From NCBI RefSeq assembly GCF_000327065.1, contig NC_019936.1:1426001-1490000 (forward strand): DNA of 64,000 nt. Direction: 5' to 3'. The notes under the pieces are model-generated. The model was not told the origin of the DNA. It searched no databases and saw nothing but the letters and a program-made list of their open reading frames with translations. This document shows, piece after piece, positions 37,759 to 46,555 of this stretch. Numbering within the stretch: position 1 is the stretch's first letter; the number at the start of each line of letters is the position of its first letter. The position numbers and the translations under genes were made by a program. This stretch comes from Stutzerimonas stutzeri RCH2 (GTDB taxonomy: Bacteria > Pseudomonadota > Gammaproteobacteria > Pseudomonadales > Pseudomonadaceae).

Positions 37759-38922
37759 TCAGAGGTATTTCAGCCAGGTGATATCCCGGCGGCGAGCCTT
37801 GAGTTCGGCGAACCAGCGCACCGCCGGGAACAGCACCACCGCCAGCGCCACGGTGCACAGCCATAGCGGCCATACGGCGTCGAAGCCGAAGTGATTGCCA
37901 TGGTTCAAACCCCAGATCGCCACGGCGGCGACGTAGAGCAGCTTCAGCACGTACAGATGCAGCAGGTAGAAGAACATCGGTGCGGCACCGAATACGCTGA
38001 GCGGTCGCAGCCAGGCGCGGCCCTGCTTGCGTTCGAAGTAACGCAGTAGAAGCAGGCCGCAACCCAGCGTCAGGCAGAGGAACAGCAGCGACGGCGGGTA
38101 TTTGGTGACGTTGAACAGGCTCATCAGCGTACGCAGGCCGTCCTCGCCGACGACCCAGGGCTGCTCACCGTAGCTGTTGATCAGCCGCAGCAGAACGAAG
38201 GTCAGCAGGGCGCCTTGAGCCCAGCCGCCGAGGTAGCGCTGACGTCGCTCGGGGTCGGCAGTTCGGCCGAACCAGGGGCCCGCGGCATAGCCGAGCGCGA
38301 TCACACCGATCCACGGCAGTAGCGGGTAGGACGTGCGCAGCCGCAGGTTTTCCGCAACCTCGATCCAGCCGCGATCGTGCAGGATCGCCCATGGCACATG
38401 CAGCGCAGAGTCTGCGGCGAACTGCAGCGAATCGAGCAGGTTATGCCCGCCGATGATCACCAGCCCCAGCATGATCAGCGCAGGACGCGGCAGCCAGAGC
38501 AGCGCCGAGAGCGCCAGCATGCTCAGACCGATCGCCCAGATCACCTGCAGATAGATCACCTGAGGCGGGAACTGGAACGTCCAGGCGAAGTTGACCAGGG
38601 TGAATTCGAGCGCCACCAGGAACAGCCCGCGCTTGAGCAGAAAGCTCGATACGGCACGGCGGTCCTGGTGCTTTTCGCCATAAAGGAATGCCGAGAGCCC
38701 GGTCAGGAAGATGAACACCGGCGCGCAGAGATGCGCCAGGGTGCGGCTGAAGAATAACGCCGGCTCGGTGACCGCCACGTCCATCGGGTCGGGCACCTGC
38801 ATATGCAGCAGGAAGGTTTCGCGAACATGATCCAGCAGCATGAACAGGATCACCAGGCCGCGCAGCGCGTCGATGGATTGCAGACGCGCCGTGGCTGGCG
38901 AAGTGAGATCGGGGGAGGGCAT
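37759..38922 (-). CDS. Heparan-alpha-glucosaminide N-acetyltransferase-like membrane protein
   Basis: A 387-residue protein with about ten membrane segments. It begins with a short cytoplasmic part, then RLQSIDALRGLVILFMLLDH, the hallmark of the DUF1624/YeiB-like acyltransferase superfamily (conserved Asp-Arg and the Asp-His in the first helix). Members transfer acetyl or other acyl groups across membranes to sugars or other acceptors; the substrate here is unknown. The ATG at 38922 is chosen; a TTG at 38949 is in frame but weak. It is flanked by non-coding stretches and appears to be monocistronic. Confidence 0.82.
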   Translation of the reverse strand: MPSPDLTSPATARLQSIDALRGLVILFMLLDHVRETFLLHMQVPDPMDVAVTEPALFFSRTLAHLCAPVFIFLTGLSAFLYGEKHQDRRAVSSFLLKRGLFLVALEFTLVNFAWTFQFPPQVIYLQVIWAIGLSMLALSALLWLPRPALIMLGLVIIGGHNLLDSLQFAADSALHVPWAILHDRGWIEVAENLRLRTSYPLLPWIGVIALGYAAGPWFGRTADPERRQRYLGGWAQGALLTFVLLRLINSYGEQPWVVGEDGLRTLMSLFNVTKYPPSLLFLCLTLGCGLLLLRYFERKQGRAWLRPLSVFGAAPMFFYLLHLYVLKLLYVAAVAIWGLNHGNHFGFDAVWPLWLCTVALAVVLFPAVRWFAELKARRRDITWLKYL

Positions 38923-39066
38923 TAACGGCTCACAGCAGGATGATCGCAATGCGGGCGCAGACTCGCTGCGCCCGCCGAAAGGTGCGATACGTTATAACAA
39001 AAGTCGCTGCCTCTCCAAATGTGAATCAACCACGATGGTCACCCTGTGTGAAAAAGGCCGATCGCT

Positions 39067-39486
39067 TCAGCCCTGCTCGCAGTTGACCATCCACGACACG
39101 CCGAAACGGTCGGTCAGCATGCCGAAACGCTCGGCCCAGAAGGTCTTCTCCAGCGGCATGACCACCGTGCCGCCCTCGGCCAGTGCGGCGAACAGCTTTT
39201 CGCTTTCGTCAACGCTGGTCGGATGCAGGGAAACCGAGCACCCCTTGATGCCTTCGTACGGTCCGCCGCTGCAGGTGCCGGGCAAGGTATCGGAAGCCAT
39301 CAGCACGCCGTCGCCGAGATTCAGGCAGGCGTGCATGATTCGTTCGCGATACTCGGCGGGAAACTGCTCGGCATCGGGTGCCTGGGCAAAGGTCATCATT
39401 TCCAGCGTGCCGCCCAGCACGTCCTTATAAAAGGTAAACGCCTCGCCGGTGGTGCCGTCGAGGGTCAGGTAGGTGGTGATCTTCAT
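39067..39486 (-). CDS. VOC-family protein (PhnB-like)
   Basis: A 139-residue glyoxalase/bleomycin-resistance fold protein of the PhnB group, starting MKITTYLTLDGTTGEAFTFY and containing LGGTLEMMTF, MHACLNLGDGVLMASD and ERFGMLTDRFGVSW. AAGGAG lies 7 bp upstream of the ATG at 39486. It follows the YCII gene after a 16-bp gap, so the two form an operon. Such pairs are often found near ECF sigma factors of the SigJ type, but none is present here. The enzymatic activity is unknown. Confidence 0.87.
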   Translation of the reverse strand: MKITTYLTLDGTTGEAFTFYKDVLGGTLEMMTFAQAPDAEQFPAEYRERIMHACLNLGDGVLMASDTLPGTCSGGPYEGIKGCSVSLHPTSVDESEKLFAALAEGGTVVMPLEKTFWAERFGMLTDRFGVSWMVNCEQG

Positions 39487-39502
39487 GGCTTGCTCCTTGC
39501 GG

Positions 39503-39922
39503 TCAGTGGTTGAGTTGTGCGCGCAGGCGCTCTTCCTGCTCGCGCAGTTCGGGAGTGAACTCGGCGCCGAAGTCTTCGGCTTCGAATATCTGGCGAATCT
39601 CGATTTCCGCGTCGCCGATGGCTGATTGCGGGCAGCGCTTGATCCAGTCGATGGTCTCCTGCAGCGAGGCGGTCTGGAACAGCCAGTAGCCGGCAATCAG
39701 CTCGCGGGTTTCGGCGAACGGGCCGTCGACCACGCTGCACTGGCCGTCGCTGAAACGGACCCGTGCGCCTTTGCGACTGGGTTGCAGACCCTCGCCGCCG
39801 AGCAGTACGCCAGCACTGGCCAGTTCTTCGTTGTAGCGGCCCATCGCCGTGAGAACGTCCTCGCTGGGCATCTCGCCGGCTTCGGTTTGCGGGGTGGCCT
39901 TGATCATCACCATGAAACGCAT
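39503..39922 (-). CDS. YCII (DGPF)-domain protein
   Basis: A 139-residue protein with MRFMVMIKATPQTEAGEMP at its start, GEGLQPS, VVDGPFAETRELIAGYW and the C-terminal IEIRQIFEAEDFG segment, typical of the DGPF subfamily of YCII proteins. The domain has a conserved His/Asp pair and a dimeric ferredoxin-like fold; its function is not established. GGAG precedes the ATG at 39922. It is the first gene of the VOC/YCII pair. Confidence 0.87.
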   Translation of the reverse strand: MRFMVMIKATPQTEAGEMPSEDVLTAMGRYNEELASAGVLLGGEGLQPSRKGARVRFSDGQCSVVDGPFAETRELIAGYWLFQTASLQETIDWIKRCPQSAIGDAEIEIRQIFEAEDFGAEFTPELREQEERLRAQLNH

Positions 39923-40041
39923 CGGTGGACTCCTTCAGTGGAATGGAAAGAGCCTAGACGGGCATACGGCAATTTCCGCCGGCTCCGATCACTGGTCGAA
40001 CGGGCGCGGGGGAAATCGACAGGGCGATGAAATTTTGTGTA

Positions 40042-40791
40042 TCAGCGCAGCGGATAGGTCAGCAGAAGGATATGCAGGCTGTTGACCGCACCATGCAGCA
40101 GCACCGCCACCCACAGCCGATCACCGGCGTAGTGGAAGGCCAGGCCATAGCCGAGCCCCGCCAGTGTGGCGAGTCCGGCGAAACCCGCGCCGGCCGGCAG
40201 GTGCGCGGCGCCGAACAGCACGGACGCCAGGCCGATGCCGATGGCCGCACCGAAGCGGCGGACCAGTTCACGCTGCAGAAGGCCGCGGAAGATCAGCTCT
40301 TCGGCCAGGCAGGTGATGCCCAGGTTGATCAGCAGCCAAGGCAGGAACAGCGCCGGCCATTTCGGTTGCCAGCCCAGCACGCCGGAGACCAGCGCCAGCA
40401 GCGGGATGAGAATCAGGCAGGCGCCTGACGCAAGCAGGGTGAGTCTGATCGAGCGCCAAGCCGTTCGTGGCTGGCCCAGCCACCAGGCCAGCAGCAGCGC
40501 GGCGACCATCGCCTTGTCCGGGCTGATGCGCAATTGCCAGGGCGCTGCGCCGCCGAGGTCCTGCGGCGGCCCGATCGGCAATGGTGTGAAGCCGGGCAGC
40601 AGATGCGCAGCGAGCAACAGGGAGCCGAGCAGTGCGCCGATCAACCACAACGGTCCAGGCAAGCGCGGCTGCACTGTCAGCCACCCGGCAAATGCCAGAG
40701 TCGCCAGCGCAGCGGAGGCATCGATCAATCCTGCTGCCAGTCCCGCCAGCAGCGCGAGGAGGGGAGTGCCGTAGTGCAGTGCATGACGCAC
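40042..40791 (-). CDS. CPBP-family intramembrane glutamic endopeptidase
   Basis: A 249-residue membrane protein with about seven helices and the CPBP (Abi) motifs: EELIFRGLLQRELVRRFG (EExxxR) and the later His residues in FGAAHLP and VLLHGAVN. The fold is that of the Rce1-type intramembrane protease. No in-frame ATG is available near the start; the GTG at 40791 is only one base past the TGA of the preceding gene (TGACGTG), so translation is probably coupled. The substrate is unknown. Related proteins serve in prenyl-protein processing, bacteriocin self-immunity or regulated proteolysis. Confidence 0.85.
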   Translation of the reverse strand: MRHALHYGTPLLALLAGLAAGLIDASAALATLAFAGWLTVQPRLPGPLWLIGALLGSLLLAAHLLPGFTPLPIGPPQDLGGAAPWQLRISPDKAMVAALLLAWWLGQPRTAWRSIRLTLLASGACLILIPLLALVSGVLGWQPKWPALFLPWLLINLGITCLAEELIFRGLLQRELVRRFGAAIGIGLASVLFGAAHLPAGAGFAGLATLAGLGYGLAFHYAGDRLWVAVLLHGAVNSLHILLLTYPLR

Positions 40792-40792
40792 G

Positions 40793-41347
40793 TCAGCGCA
40801 GCCGATAGCGCGCCAGTTCTCGCTGCGTGAGCACGCGCATGCGCCACGGTTCGATCAGCTGCATGTCGTCCGCCAGCCGAGTGTTGACGCCCATGTCCCG
40901 AAAATAGATGCGCGGCGCGCGGTGTGGTCGCTGTCCGATGGACAGCGCCGACTCGCCGTTGGCGATGTAGGGTCGGTGCAGGCCGACATGGCCGCGCACC
41001 GTGCGCTGGCGGCCCGCCGCCAGTAAGTAGATGCAGCTGCCCTGGCAGACAGCCACCTCTGGTAGCAGCACGTCGAAGCCCGTCTCGCGCAGCAGATAGC
41101 CCATGCGCATGGCTTCCGCTGCGCTGCCGCCGATGTTGTCGAGGATCAGCAGCTTGCGCGCGTGTTTGCCAGGGTGGGCCATGATGCCCTTGAGCAGCGC
41201 CTCGTAGTCACCGGGCGCGATCTGTTCGGTAACCCGTGCGACCAGCACCTGCCCCTGGCCTTCATGCTCCAGCAGCAATACCTCGACCTTGGCGTGGGCG
41301 GTGCAGGCGAACAGCGCCAGTGCGCAGAGCGTGAGAAGGCGAAGCAT
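40793..41347 (-). CDS. Periplasmic ClpP-fold protein (COG3904-like)
   Basis: A 184-residue secreted protein with a signal peptide (residues 1-19, cleavage near AHA). The mature part looks like the crotonase/ClpP fold: LLILDNIGGSAAEAMRMGYL resembles the oxyanion-hole strand and helix, CQGSCIYLLAAG holds the likely nucleophile Ser104, and GLHRPY holds His124, the expected base. This fits predicted periplasmic Clp-like proteins. It is directly followed by the CPBP membrane protease gene. Proteolytic activity has not been shown for this group as far as I know, so it is inferred from the residues. Confidence 0.78.
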   Translation of the reverse strand: MLRLLTLCALALFACTAHAKVEVLLLEHEGQGQVLVARVTEQIAPGDYEALLKGIMAHPGKHARKLLILDNIGGSAAEAMRMGYLLRETGFDVLLPEVAVCQGSCIYLLAAGRQRTVRGHVGLHRPYIANGESALSIGQRPHRAPRIYFRDMGVNTRLADDMQLIEPWRMRVLTQRELARYRLR

Positions 41348-41461
41348 CGAGCGGGTGGTCCTGTGATGAGAGGTGGCGAAGATACCCGCAGCACGGCGTT
41401 TCGCCTACTGCATTGCAGCCGGACGGTCGGCGATTCGGGTTGCTGATGACGTCGCTATTGC

Positions 41462-42154
41462 TCAGGCATCGGTCGCGCCGTACAGGCGCTTGTTCCAGTC
41501 CTCGACGGTGTTCGCTTGCAGCCGACGCTCCACCAGCGTGCGCCAGTTCGGCACCAGCGGCAGCTCGGCCAGTTCCAGCAGCGCGTCCCGCTCGAGTGTG
41601 CGCCGGTAAAGCACATCCATTACCCGCGTCAGCGGCCAGCGCGGAAACGGCCGCTGCTCCAGCACCAGCGCCTGGCCGACCTGCAACTGGCCGGGCTGCA
41701 GCACCTGGTAGTACCAGCCGGTCATGCCGCTCTGCTGCACGCGCAGGGACATGTCCGCGACGCCGAACCGATCGTTGAGCTTCCAGCACGGCTGCCGGCT
41801 CTGGGCGACTTGCAGCAACGCATCGCCGCAGCGCAGCACATCACCCAGGCACAGATCCGCCTCGACGAGTCCACGGGTGCTGATGTTTTCGCCGAAGGCG
41901 CCGGGTTGCTGCAGCAGCGGCGAGTCGCCGAGTTGTTCGCGCCAATTGCGATAGTGCTCGAACGGGTAATGGTGGACCGCCTTGTACGGGCCGCCGTGAA
42001 CGCGGCGATCGCCCTGTTCGTCGCCGGCCAGCCCCTCGACGCCAACCGCGACGGCGCCTTCAACCGGCTGTTTGGCGATGGCGCTGCGGCTGCCGGGGCG
42101 GGTATAGGCTACGGCGTTGCCGACGAGCAATTGTTCGATCCTGGCCAGCTGCAT
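41462..42154 (-). CDS. MOSC-domain protein, YiiM type
   Basis: A 230-residue protein with the MOSC fold and its conserved Cys in QSRQPCWKLNDRFG, the YiiM N-terminal part (GVEGLAGDEQGDRRVHGGP), GAFGENISTRGL, and the C-terminal three-helix YiiM domain. YiiM binds the molybdenum cofactor and protects E. coli against N-hydroxylated base analogues such as 6-hydroxylaminopurine. GGAGGGAG lies just before the ATG at 42154, so this start is favoured over the open frame reaching 42229. A metal-sulfur or reductase role is expected. The redox partner is unknown. Confidence 0.88.
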   Translation of the reverse strand: MQLARIEQLLVGNAVAYTRPGSRSAIAKQPVEGAVAVGVEGLAGDEQGDRRVHGGPYKAVHHYPFEHYRNWREQLGDSPLLQQPGAFGENISTRGLVEADLCLGDVLRCGDALLQVAQSRQPCWKLNDRFGVADMSLRVQQSGMTGWYYQVLQPGQLQVGQALVLEQRPFPRWPLTRVMDVLYRRTLERDALLELAELPLVPNWRTLVERRLQANTVEDWNKRLYGATDA

Positions 42155-42241
42155 GATGCTCCCTCCGGATGGCGGCTCGCGAAGGCGCGATTGTGACGCA
42201 TCGGAGGGGAGGCCGTGCGTTCCGTGCATAGCACTGGTTGG

Positions 42242-43489
42242 TCAGGGCGCCTGCTCGGCGGACAGCGCGCGAATCATCGCCGTGGTGAGATACAACCGCG
42301 GCGCGATGCTCGACAGCTCGATGTATTCCTCTTCCGAATGCAGCCCTGCACCGACCACGCCCATGGTTTCCAGCACGGCCGGCTTGTCGCTGTCCGGCAC
42401 GTAGGCGTAACCGGCATCGGTGCCGAAGCGCATGGCGATCGGCTCGATACGCTGGTCGATTTCGCTATACAGGCGCTGCGCGGTCTCGGCCAGGCGCTCC
42501 GATGCCGGGTTTTTCGCCAGCGGTGGACGGCCCTTGTCGACGCGCAGCTCGACGCGGGTGTCGTCGATCAGCTTGTTCCCGATGATCTTCTGCGCATCGG
42601 TGAGCACGCGGTCGGTTTCGCTGATATCGGAGTAGCGCATGTCCGCCTCGGCGGTCGCCTTGTTCGGGATGATGTTGCGCTTCTCGCCGCCGGCGATCAT
42701 GGTCCAGTTCACCGTGGTGCCCTTGTCCGGGTCGCCCAGATCCTTGAGCTGCACCAGTTGATGCGCCAGCTCCATCACGGCGTTGCGACCGTCCTCTGGC
42801 GCGGAGCCGGCGTGGGAGGATTTGCCCTTCACCTCCAGCATCACCGCATTGATGCCATTGGTGGCGGTAGTCACCGCATCGCTGTCCGGCGGCTCGTAGG
42901 AAAAGACGTAGTCGTGCTTGCGGGCCAGCTCGGCGATGATTTTCTTCGAGCCGGCCGAACCCATTTCCTCATCCGGATTGAACAGCACGGTGATCGTGCC
43001 GTAGGCGTCGAACTGTTGCGCCTTGAGCAGCTCCAGCGCATGCAGGATCATCGCCACGCCACCCTTGGCATCGGCCACGCCGGGGCCGTAGGCGCGCTTG
43101 TCGTCCATGCGGAACGGACGCTCCGCGGCGGTGCCTTCGGCGAAGACCGTGTCGTAATGCACCATCAGCAGGAAGTCCTTGCTGCCACTGCCCTTCAGGG
43201 TGCCGACGATGTTGTCACCCGCCGATGGCGTCGCCGGACTGGTACTGACCTCGGCACCCAGCGCCTGCAGGCGTTCGACCAGCATCTGGCTGACCGTGGC
43301 CAAGCCCGCCGCCTGACCGGTGCCGGTATCCACCGCGACCAGTTGCTTGACGGTCTCGATATAGGCGCTCTGTTCGGCCTTGGCCTGCTCAAGCAACTCG
43401 GCGGGTTTGATTTCGGCAGCGATGGCAGACAGTGAAGACAGGCAAAGCGCGACTGCAGCTGCAATCGGGGCGATGGCGCGGATGGGCAT
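42242..43489 (-). CDS. M20-family glutamate carboxypeptidase (CPG2-like)
   Basis: A 415-residue periplasmic metallopeptidase with the same length and layout as Pseudomonas carboxypeptidase G2. It has a signal peptide ending AIAA, a zinc site with H in MVHYDTVF, bridging D in GPGVADAKGG and catalytic E in NPDEEMGS, a dimerisation domain starting KGKSSHAGSAPEDG, and a C-terminal metal His in GLHSEEEYIEL. CPG2 removes C-terminal glutamate from folates and related N-acyl amino acids. Here the substrate could be folate-like or another acyl-glutamate. ATG at 43489 opens the signal peptide. Monocistronic, divergent from the HIT gene. Confidence 0.9.
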   Translation of the reverse strand: MPIRAIAPIAAAVALCLSSLSAIAAEIKPAELLEQAKAEQSAYIETVKQLVAVDTGTGQAAGLATVSQMLVERLQALGAEVSTSPATPSAGDNIVGTLKGSGSKDFLLMVHYDTVFAEGTAAERPFRMDDKRAYGPGVADAKGGVAMILHALELLKAQQFDAYGTITVLFNPDEEMGSAGSKKIIAELARKHDYVFSYEPPDSDAVTTATNGINAVMLEVKGKSSHAGSAPEDGRNAVMELAHQLVQLKDLGDPDKGTTVNWTMIAGGEKRNIIPNKATAEADMRYSDISETDRVLTDAQKIIGNKLIDDTRVELRVDKGRPPLAKNPASERLAETAQRLYSEIDQRIEPIAMRFGTDAGYAYVPDSDKPAVLETMGVVGAGLHSEEEYIELSSIAPRLYLTTAMIRALSAEQAP

Positions 43490-43623
43490 CGGAACAACCT
43501 CGGCTCGGGGGTGATGAGCTTGAGAGCGCCGTCAGGCCCGCAACGTTCCGAAGCATCGCTGCACCGGTCGCAGCCGCGCGGAGAATGCTAAGGTTGCCTT
43601 TTCCACTTGCCGGAGAACTCCAG

Positions 43624-44067
43624 GTGTCCCTGACCACGTCCTATGACCCGCAGAACATCTTCGCCCAGATCATTCGTGGCGATGCGCCCTGCTACAAGCT
43701 CTACGAGGATGACGATGTACTGGCCTTCCTCGATCTGTTCCCGCAGTCCTTCGGCCACACGCTGGTAATCCCCAAGCGCTCGGCCGCCTGCAACATTCTC
43801 GATGTGGATACCGAGGCGCTGGCCAAGGTCATGGCCGTGGTGCAGAAGCTCACCCGCGTGATTGTTGACGAGCTGCAGCCGGATGGCGTGCAGGTCGCCC
43901 AGTTCAATGGCGCGCCGGCAGGGCAGACGGTGTTCCACATCCATGTGCATATCGTGCCGCGCTACTCGGGAGAAGGGCTCGGTATCCACGCTGCCGGCAA
44001 GGCCGATCCGGCCGATCTGGAACAGCTCCAGGCGCGCTTGCAGCAGCGGATCGCCACGCAGGGCTGA
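43624..44067 (+). CDS. HIT-family nucleotide-binding protein
   Basis: A 147-residue histidine-triad protein of the Hint/Fhit superfamily with IFAQIIRGDAPCYKLYED, the GHTLVIPKR strand and the triad QTVFHIHVHIVPRY. It hydrolyses nucleoside phosphoramidates or dinucleotides. The start is GTG at 43624 (V-S-L-T-T-S-Y-D), preceded by GGAGA; no better ATG exists before the domain. A long hairpin (44073-44117) follows its stop, so it is likely a single-gene transcript. Confidence 0.88.
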   Translation: MSLTTSYDPQNIFAQIIRGDAPCYKLYEDDDVLAFLDLFPQSFGHTLVIPKRSAACNILDVDTEALAKVMAVVQKLTRVIVDELQPDGVQVAQFNGAPAGQTVFHIHVHIVPRYSGEGLGIHAAGKADPADLEQLQARLQQRIATQG

Positions 44068-44072
44068 ACCAG

Positions 44073-44117
44073 GCTGCGATGTCGTGGCGGGGTCAAGCCC
44101 GCTGCGACCATCGCAGC
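44073..44117 (+). repeat. Long imperfect hairpin after the HIT gene
   Basis: GCTGCGAT/ATCGCAGC pairs outside and GTCG..GCGGG/CCCGC..CGAC inside, with a 6-base loop, giving about 17 pairs over 45 bp. There is no T-run. It can act as a terminator or be a REP-type element. Confidence 0.5.
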
Positions 44118-44175
44118 AACCAACAGACACCAAAGTACAATTCGTGCCCGCCTGGGGGCTTCGTACCCTGCGGGC

Positions 44176-45153
44176 ATGATGCTTTCATTGCCCTTCCTCA
44201 CCACATTCATTCTGCGCACTCGCCGTGCGCTGTTGGCGCTTGTGCTGCTGCCCCTGTGGGCGCAGGGGCAGGAGCTGCCAGTGCTGACCCTCAGCGTCCT
44301 GCAGTTCGGCACGCCGCACTGGGAGTTGGAGCATCTAAAGCGTCAAGGGCTGGACCGCGCCAACGGCTTCGAGCTGAAGGTGCGGCTGGTGGCCGATGTG
44401 CCGGCCTCGCGGCTGGCATTGACCAGTGGCAGCGTTGACGGCGCGGTGAGCGATCTGCTCTGGGCGCAGGCGCGTTACCAGGCCGGCACTGCCTACCGCT
44501 ACCTGCCGTTTTCCTCGCAGATCGGCGAAGTGCTGGTGCCCGAAGGCAGCGCCATCCGCACCCTCGACGACCTGCGCGGCAAGCGCATCGGCGTCGCCGG
44601 CGGGCCGGACGGGCTGGGTTGGCTGCTGCTGCAGCATGCCGCGGCCAAGAGCGGAATCGATCTGGCCAGACAGGCGACTGTTCAATACGCCGCGCCGCCT
44701 CTGCTCAGCCAGGCCCTGCGCCGCGATCAGGTGGATGCGCTGCTGACCTTCTGGCATTTCTCCGCGCGTATGCGTGGCGAGGGTGGCGTGCAGGTGGCGT
44801 TCGGTCTCGATGATCTGCTCCGATCATTGGAGCTTGATCCGCACCTGCCGGTGCTCGGCTATCTGTTCCCCGAAACCTGGGCCGTCGAGCATGAAGAGCT
44901 GCTGCAGCGCTTCGCCACGGCGCTGGGCCAGACCAAGCACCAGCTCGCCACTGAGCCGGCGCACTGGCAGGCGCTGCGGCCGTTGATGCGTGCCGACGAT
45001 GGCGTGTTCGCCGCGCTGCGTGACAGTTTCCTCGCCGGCATCCCGCAGCCGCTGGATGAGCCGCGTATCGCCGACCTGCATCGACTGCTGACCCTCACCG
45101 GTGCCGATCCGGCGAAGCTGATGCCGGCCGCGTCGTTCCAGAGCACGCCATGA
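44176..45153 (+). CDS. ABC importer substrate-binding protein, NitT/TauT type
   Basis: A 325-residue periplasmic binding protein with a signal sequence (cleavage near AQGQ) and the SsuA/TauA/NrtA-type fold: LSVLQFGTPHWELEHL, LTSGSVDGAVSDLLWA, LRGKRIGVAGGPDGLGWLL, and LLTFWHFSARM. The second codon is also ATG, so the start may be 44176 or 44179. Its stop overlaps the permease ATG by four bases. The ligand is unknown; relatives bind sulfonates, nitrate, pyrimidine precursors or quinoprotein-linked alcohol products. The absence of catabolic genes nearby prevents a better call. Confidence 0.88.
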   Translation: MMLSLPFLTTFILRTRRALLALVLLPLWAQGQELPVLTLSVLQFGTPHWELEHLKRQGLDRANGFELKVRLVADVPASRLALTSGSVDGAVSDLLWAQARYQAGTAYRYLPFSSQIGEVLVPEGSAIRTLDDLRGKRIGVAGGPDGLGWLLLQHAAAKSGIDLARQATVQYAAPPLLSQALRRDQVDALLTFWHFSARMRGEGGVQVAFGLDDLLRSLELDPHLPVLGYLFPETWAVEHEELLQRFATALGQTKHQLATEPAHWQALRPLMRADDGVFAALRDSFLAGIPQPLDEPRIADLHRLLTLTGADPAKLMPAASFQSTP

Positions 45154-45911
45154 ACGGCTCGCGCTGGGCCTGCTGGATCGCCCTGCCATGCGCGGTGGCG
45201 CTCTGGACGCTGATTGCGCTGGTGGTGCAGACGCCGCTGCTGCCGAGCCCGGCCACCGTGCTCGACACCTTCTGGCAGGCCACGCGGAGCGGCGAGCTGC
45301 CGGAACATCTGCTGGTTACCCTGCGCCGAGTGCTGTTCGCCTTCGTGCTGGCGATGGCGCTGGGCACGTTGCTGGGCGTGTGGATGGGCCGCTCGCGGCT
45401 GGCCAATGCGGTGCTCGATCCGCTGCTGGTGCTGTTTCTCAACCTGCCGGCGCTGGTCACCATCATCCTGCTCTATGTCTGGTTCGGCCTGGTGGAAGCC
45501 GCGGCGGTGCTGGCGGTGGTGATCAACAAGGTGCCGAACGTGGCCGTCACCGTGCGCGAGGGCGCCCGCAGTATCGATCCCAAGCTGGAACAGATGGCCC
45601 TGGTGTACCGCTTCACCCGCTGGCAGCGGATCAGGCATGTCTGGCTGCCGCAGCTGTTTCCCTATTTGATGGCCGCCACCCGCGGCGGGCTGGCGCTGAT
45701 CTGGAAGATCGTGCTGGTGGTCGAGCTGCTTGGGCGTTCGGATGGCATCGGCTTTCAGCTGCATATGGCCTTTCAGGTGTTCGATGTGGCGAGCATCCTC
45801 GCCTACAGCCTGGCGTTCATCGCCGTAGTCCAGCTGATCGAACTGGCGCTGTTGCAGCCGCTGGAGCGGCGCGCATCGTCCTGGCGCGAAGCGGGTGTGC
45901 GCCATGCTTGA
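45150..45911 (+). CDS. ABC importer permease, NitT/TauT type
   Basis: A 253-residue inner-membrane protein with six hydrophobic helices and the EAA-like coupling loop near KLEQMALVYRFTRWQRIRHVWLP. It begins within the stop of the binding-protein gene (ATGA) and overlaps the ATPase start at its own 3' end, so the three genes are one translationally coupled operon. The BPD_transp_1 fold and LPSPATVLDTFW near the N-terminus are typical of the SsuC/TauC family. Confidence 0.9.
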   Translation: MNGSRWACWIALPCAVALWTLIALVVQTPLLPSPATVLDTFWQATRSGELPEHLLVTLRRVLFAFVLAMALGTLLGVWMGRSRLANAVLDPLLVLFLNLPALVTIILLYVWFGLVEAAAVLAVVINKVPNVAVTVREGARSIDPKLEQMALVYRFTRWQRIRHVWLPQLFPYLMAATRGGLALIWKIVLVVELLGRSDGIGFQLHMAFQVFDVASILAYSLAFIAVVQLIELALLQPLERRASSWREAGVRHA

Positions 45912-46548
45912 GCTGCGCCTGGATGGCCGTCATCCCGTGCTGGGCGTGATCGATGCGCAGGTGCGCGAAGGCGATCGCATCTGTCTGCTCGGGCCGTCCG
46001 GTGTCGGCAAGACCACGCTGCTCAACGGCATCGCCGGACTCGATCCGCAGCTGCAGCCGATGATCGAGCAGCGCGCCGGCTTGCGCGTCGGCTACCTGTT
46101 TCAGGAGCATCGTCTGCTGCCGTGGCGCACGGTGTGGCAGAACCTGGCGCTGGTCGGCGCGGACGCAGCGGAGATCGAGCGGCTGCTGGCCGAGGTCGGG
46201 CTGAGTGGTGCGGCTGACAGCCTGCCGGATCAGCTCTCGCTGGGCATGGCGCGCAGAGCGGCATTGGCGCGCTGCCTGGCGATCAAGCCGGATCTGTTGC
46301 TGCTCGACGAACCCTTCGCCTCGCTGGATGCCGAGCGCGCCGCCGAGCTGCGCGGCCTGATCGCCCGCCTGCTGGATCGGCACCCGGACATGGCGATGAT
46401 CTGCGTGACCCACGATCCGCGCGATGCCGACGATCTGGCCAATCGCCTGTGGTACCTGAGCGGCGCCCCGGCGACCTTGCGCGGCGATGAGCCGCTCGGC
46501 AGCGCCGTCAGTCTCAGTCAGCTGAGCGAGCGCCAGCGCAGCGCCTGA
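45904..46548 (+). CDS. ABC importer ATP-binding protein, NitT/TauT type
   Basis: A 214-residue ATPase with Walker A GPSGVGKTT, a Q-loop in YLFQEHRLLPWRT, a degenerate signature LSLGMARRAALAR in place of LSGGM, Walker B LLLLDEPFASLD and the switch His in CVTHDP. The ATG at 45904 lies eight bases inside the permease gene; a GTG at 45895 is possible. It energises uptake by the upstream permease. The LSLGM variant is seen in several related ATPases and should still function. Confidence 0.9.
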   Translation: MLELRLDGRHPVLGVIDAQVREGDRICLLGPSGVGKTTLLNGIAGLDPQLQPMIEQRAGLRVGYLFQEHRLLPWRTVWQNLALVGADAAEIERLLAEVGLSGAADSLPDQLSLGMARRAALARCLAIKPDLLLLDEPFASLDAERAAELRGLIARLLDRHPDMAMICVTHDPRDADDLANRLWYLSGAPATLRGDEPLGSAVSLSQLSERQRSA

Positions 46549-46555
46549 GCGGTAT

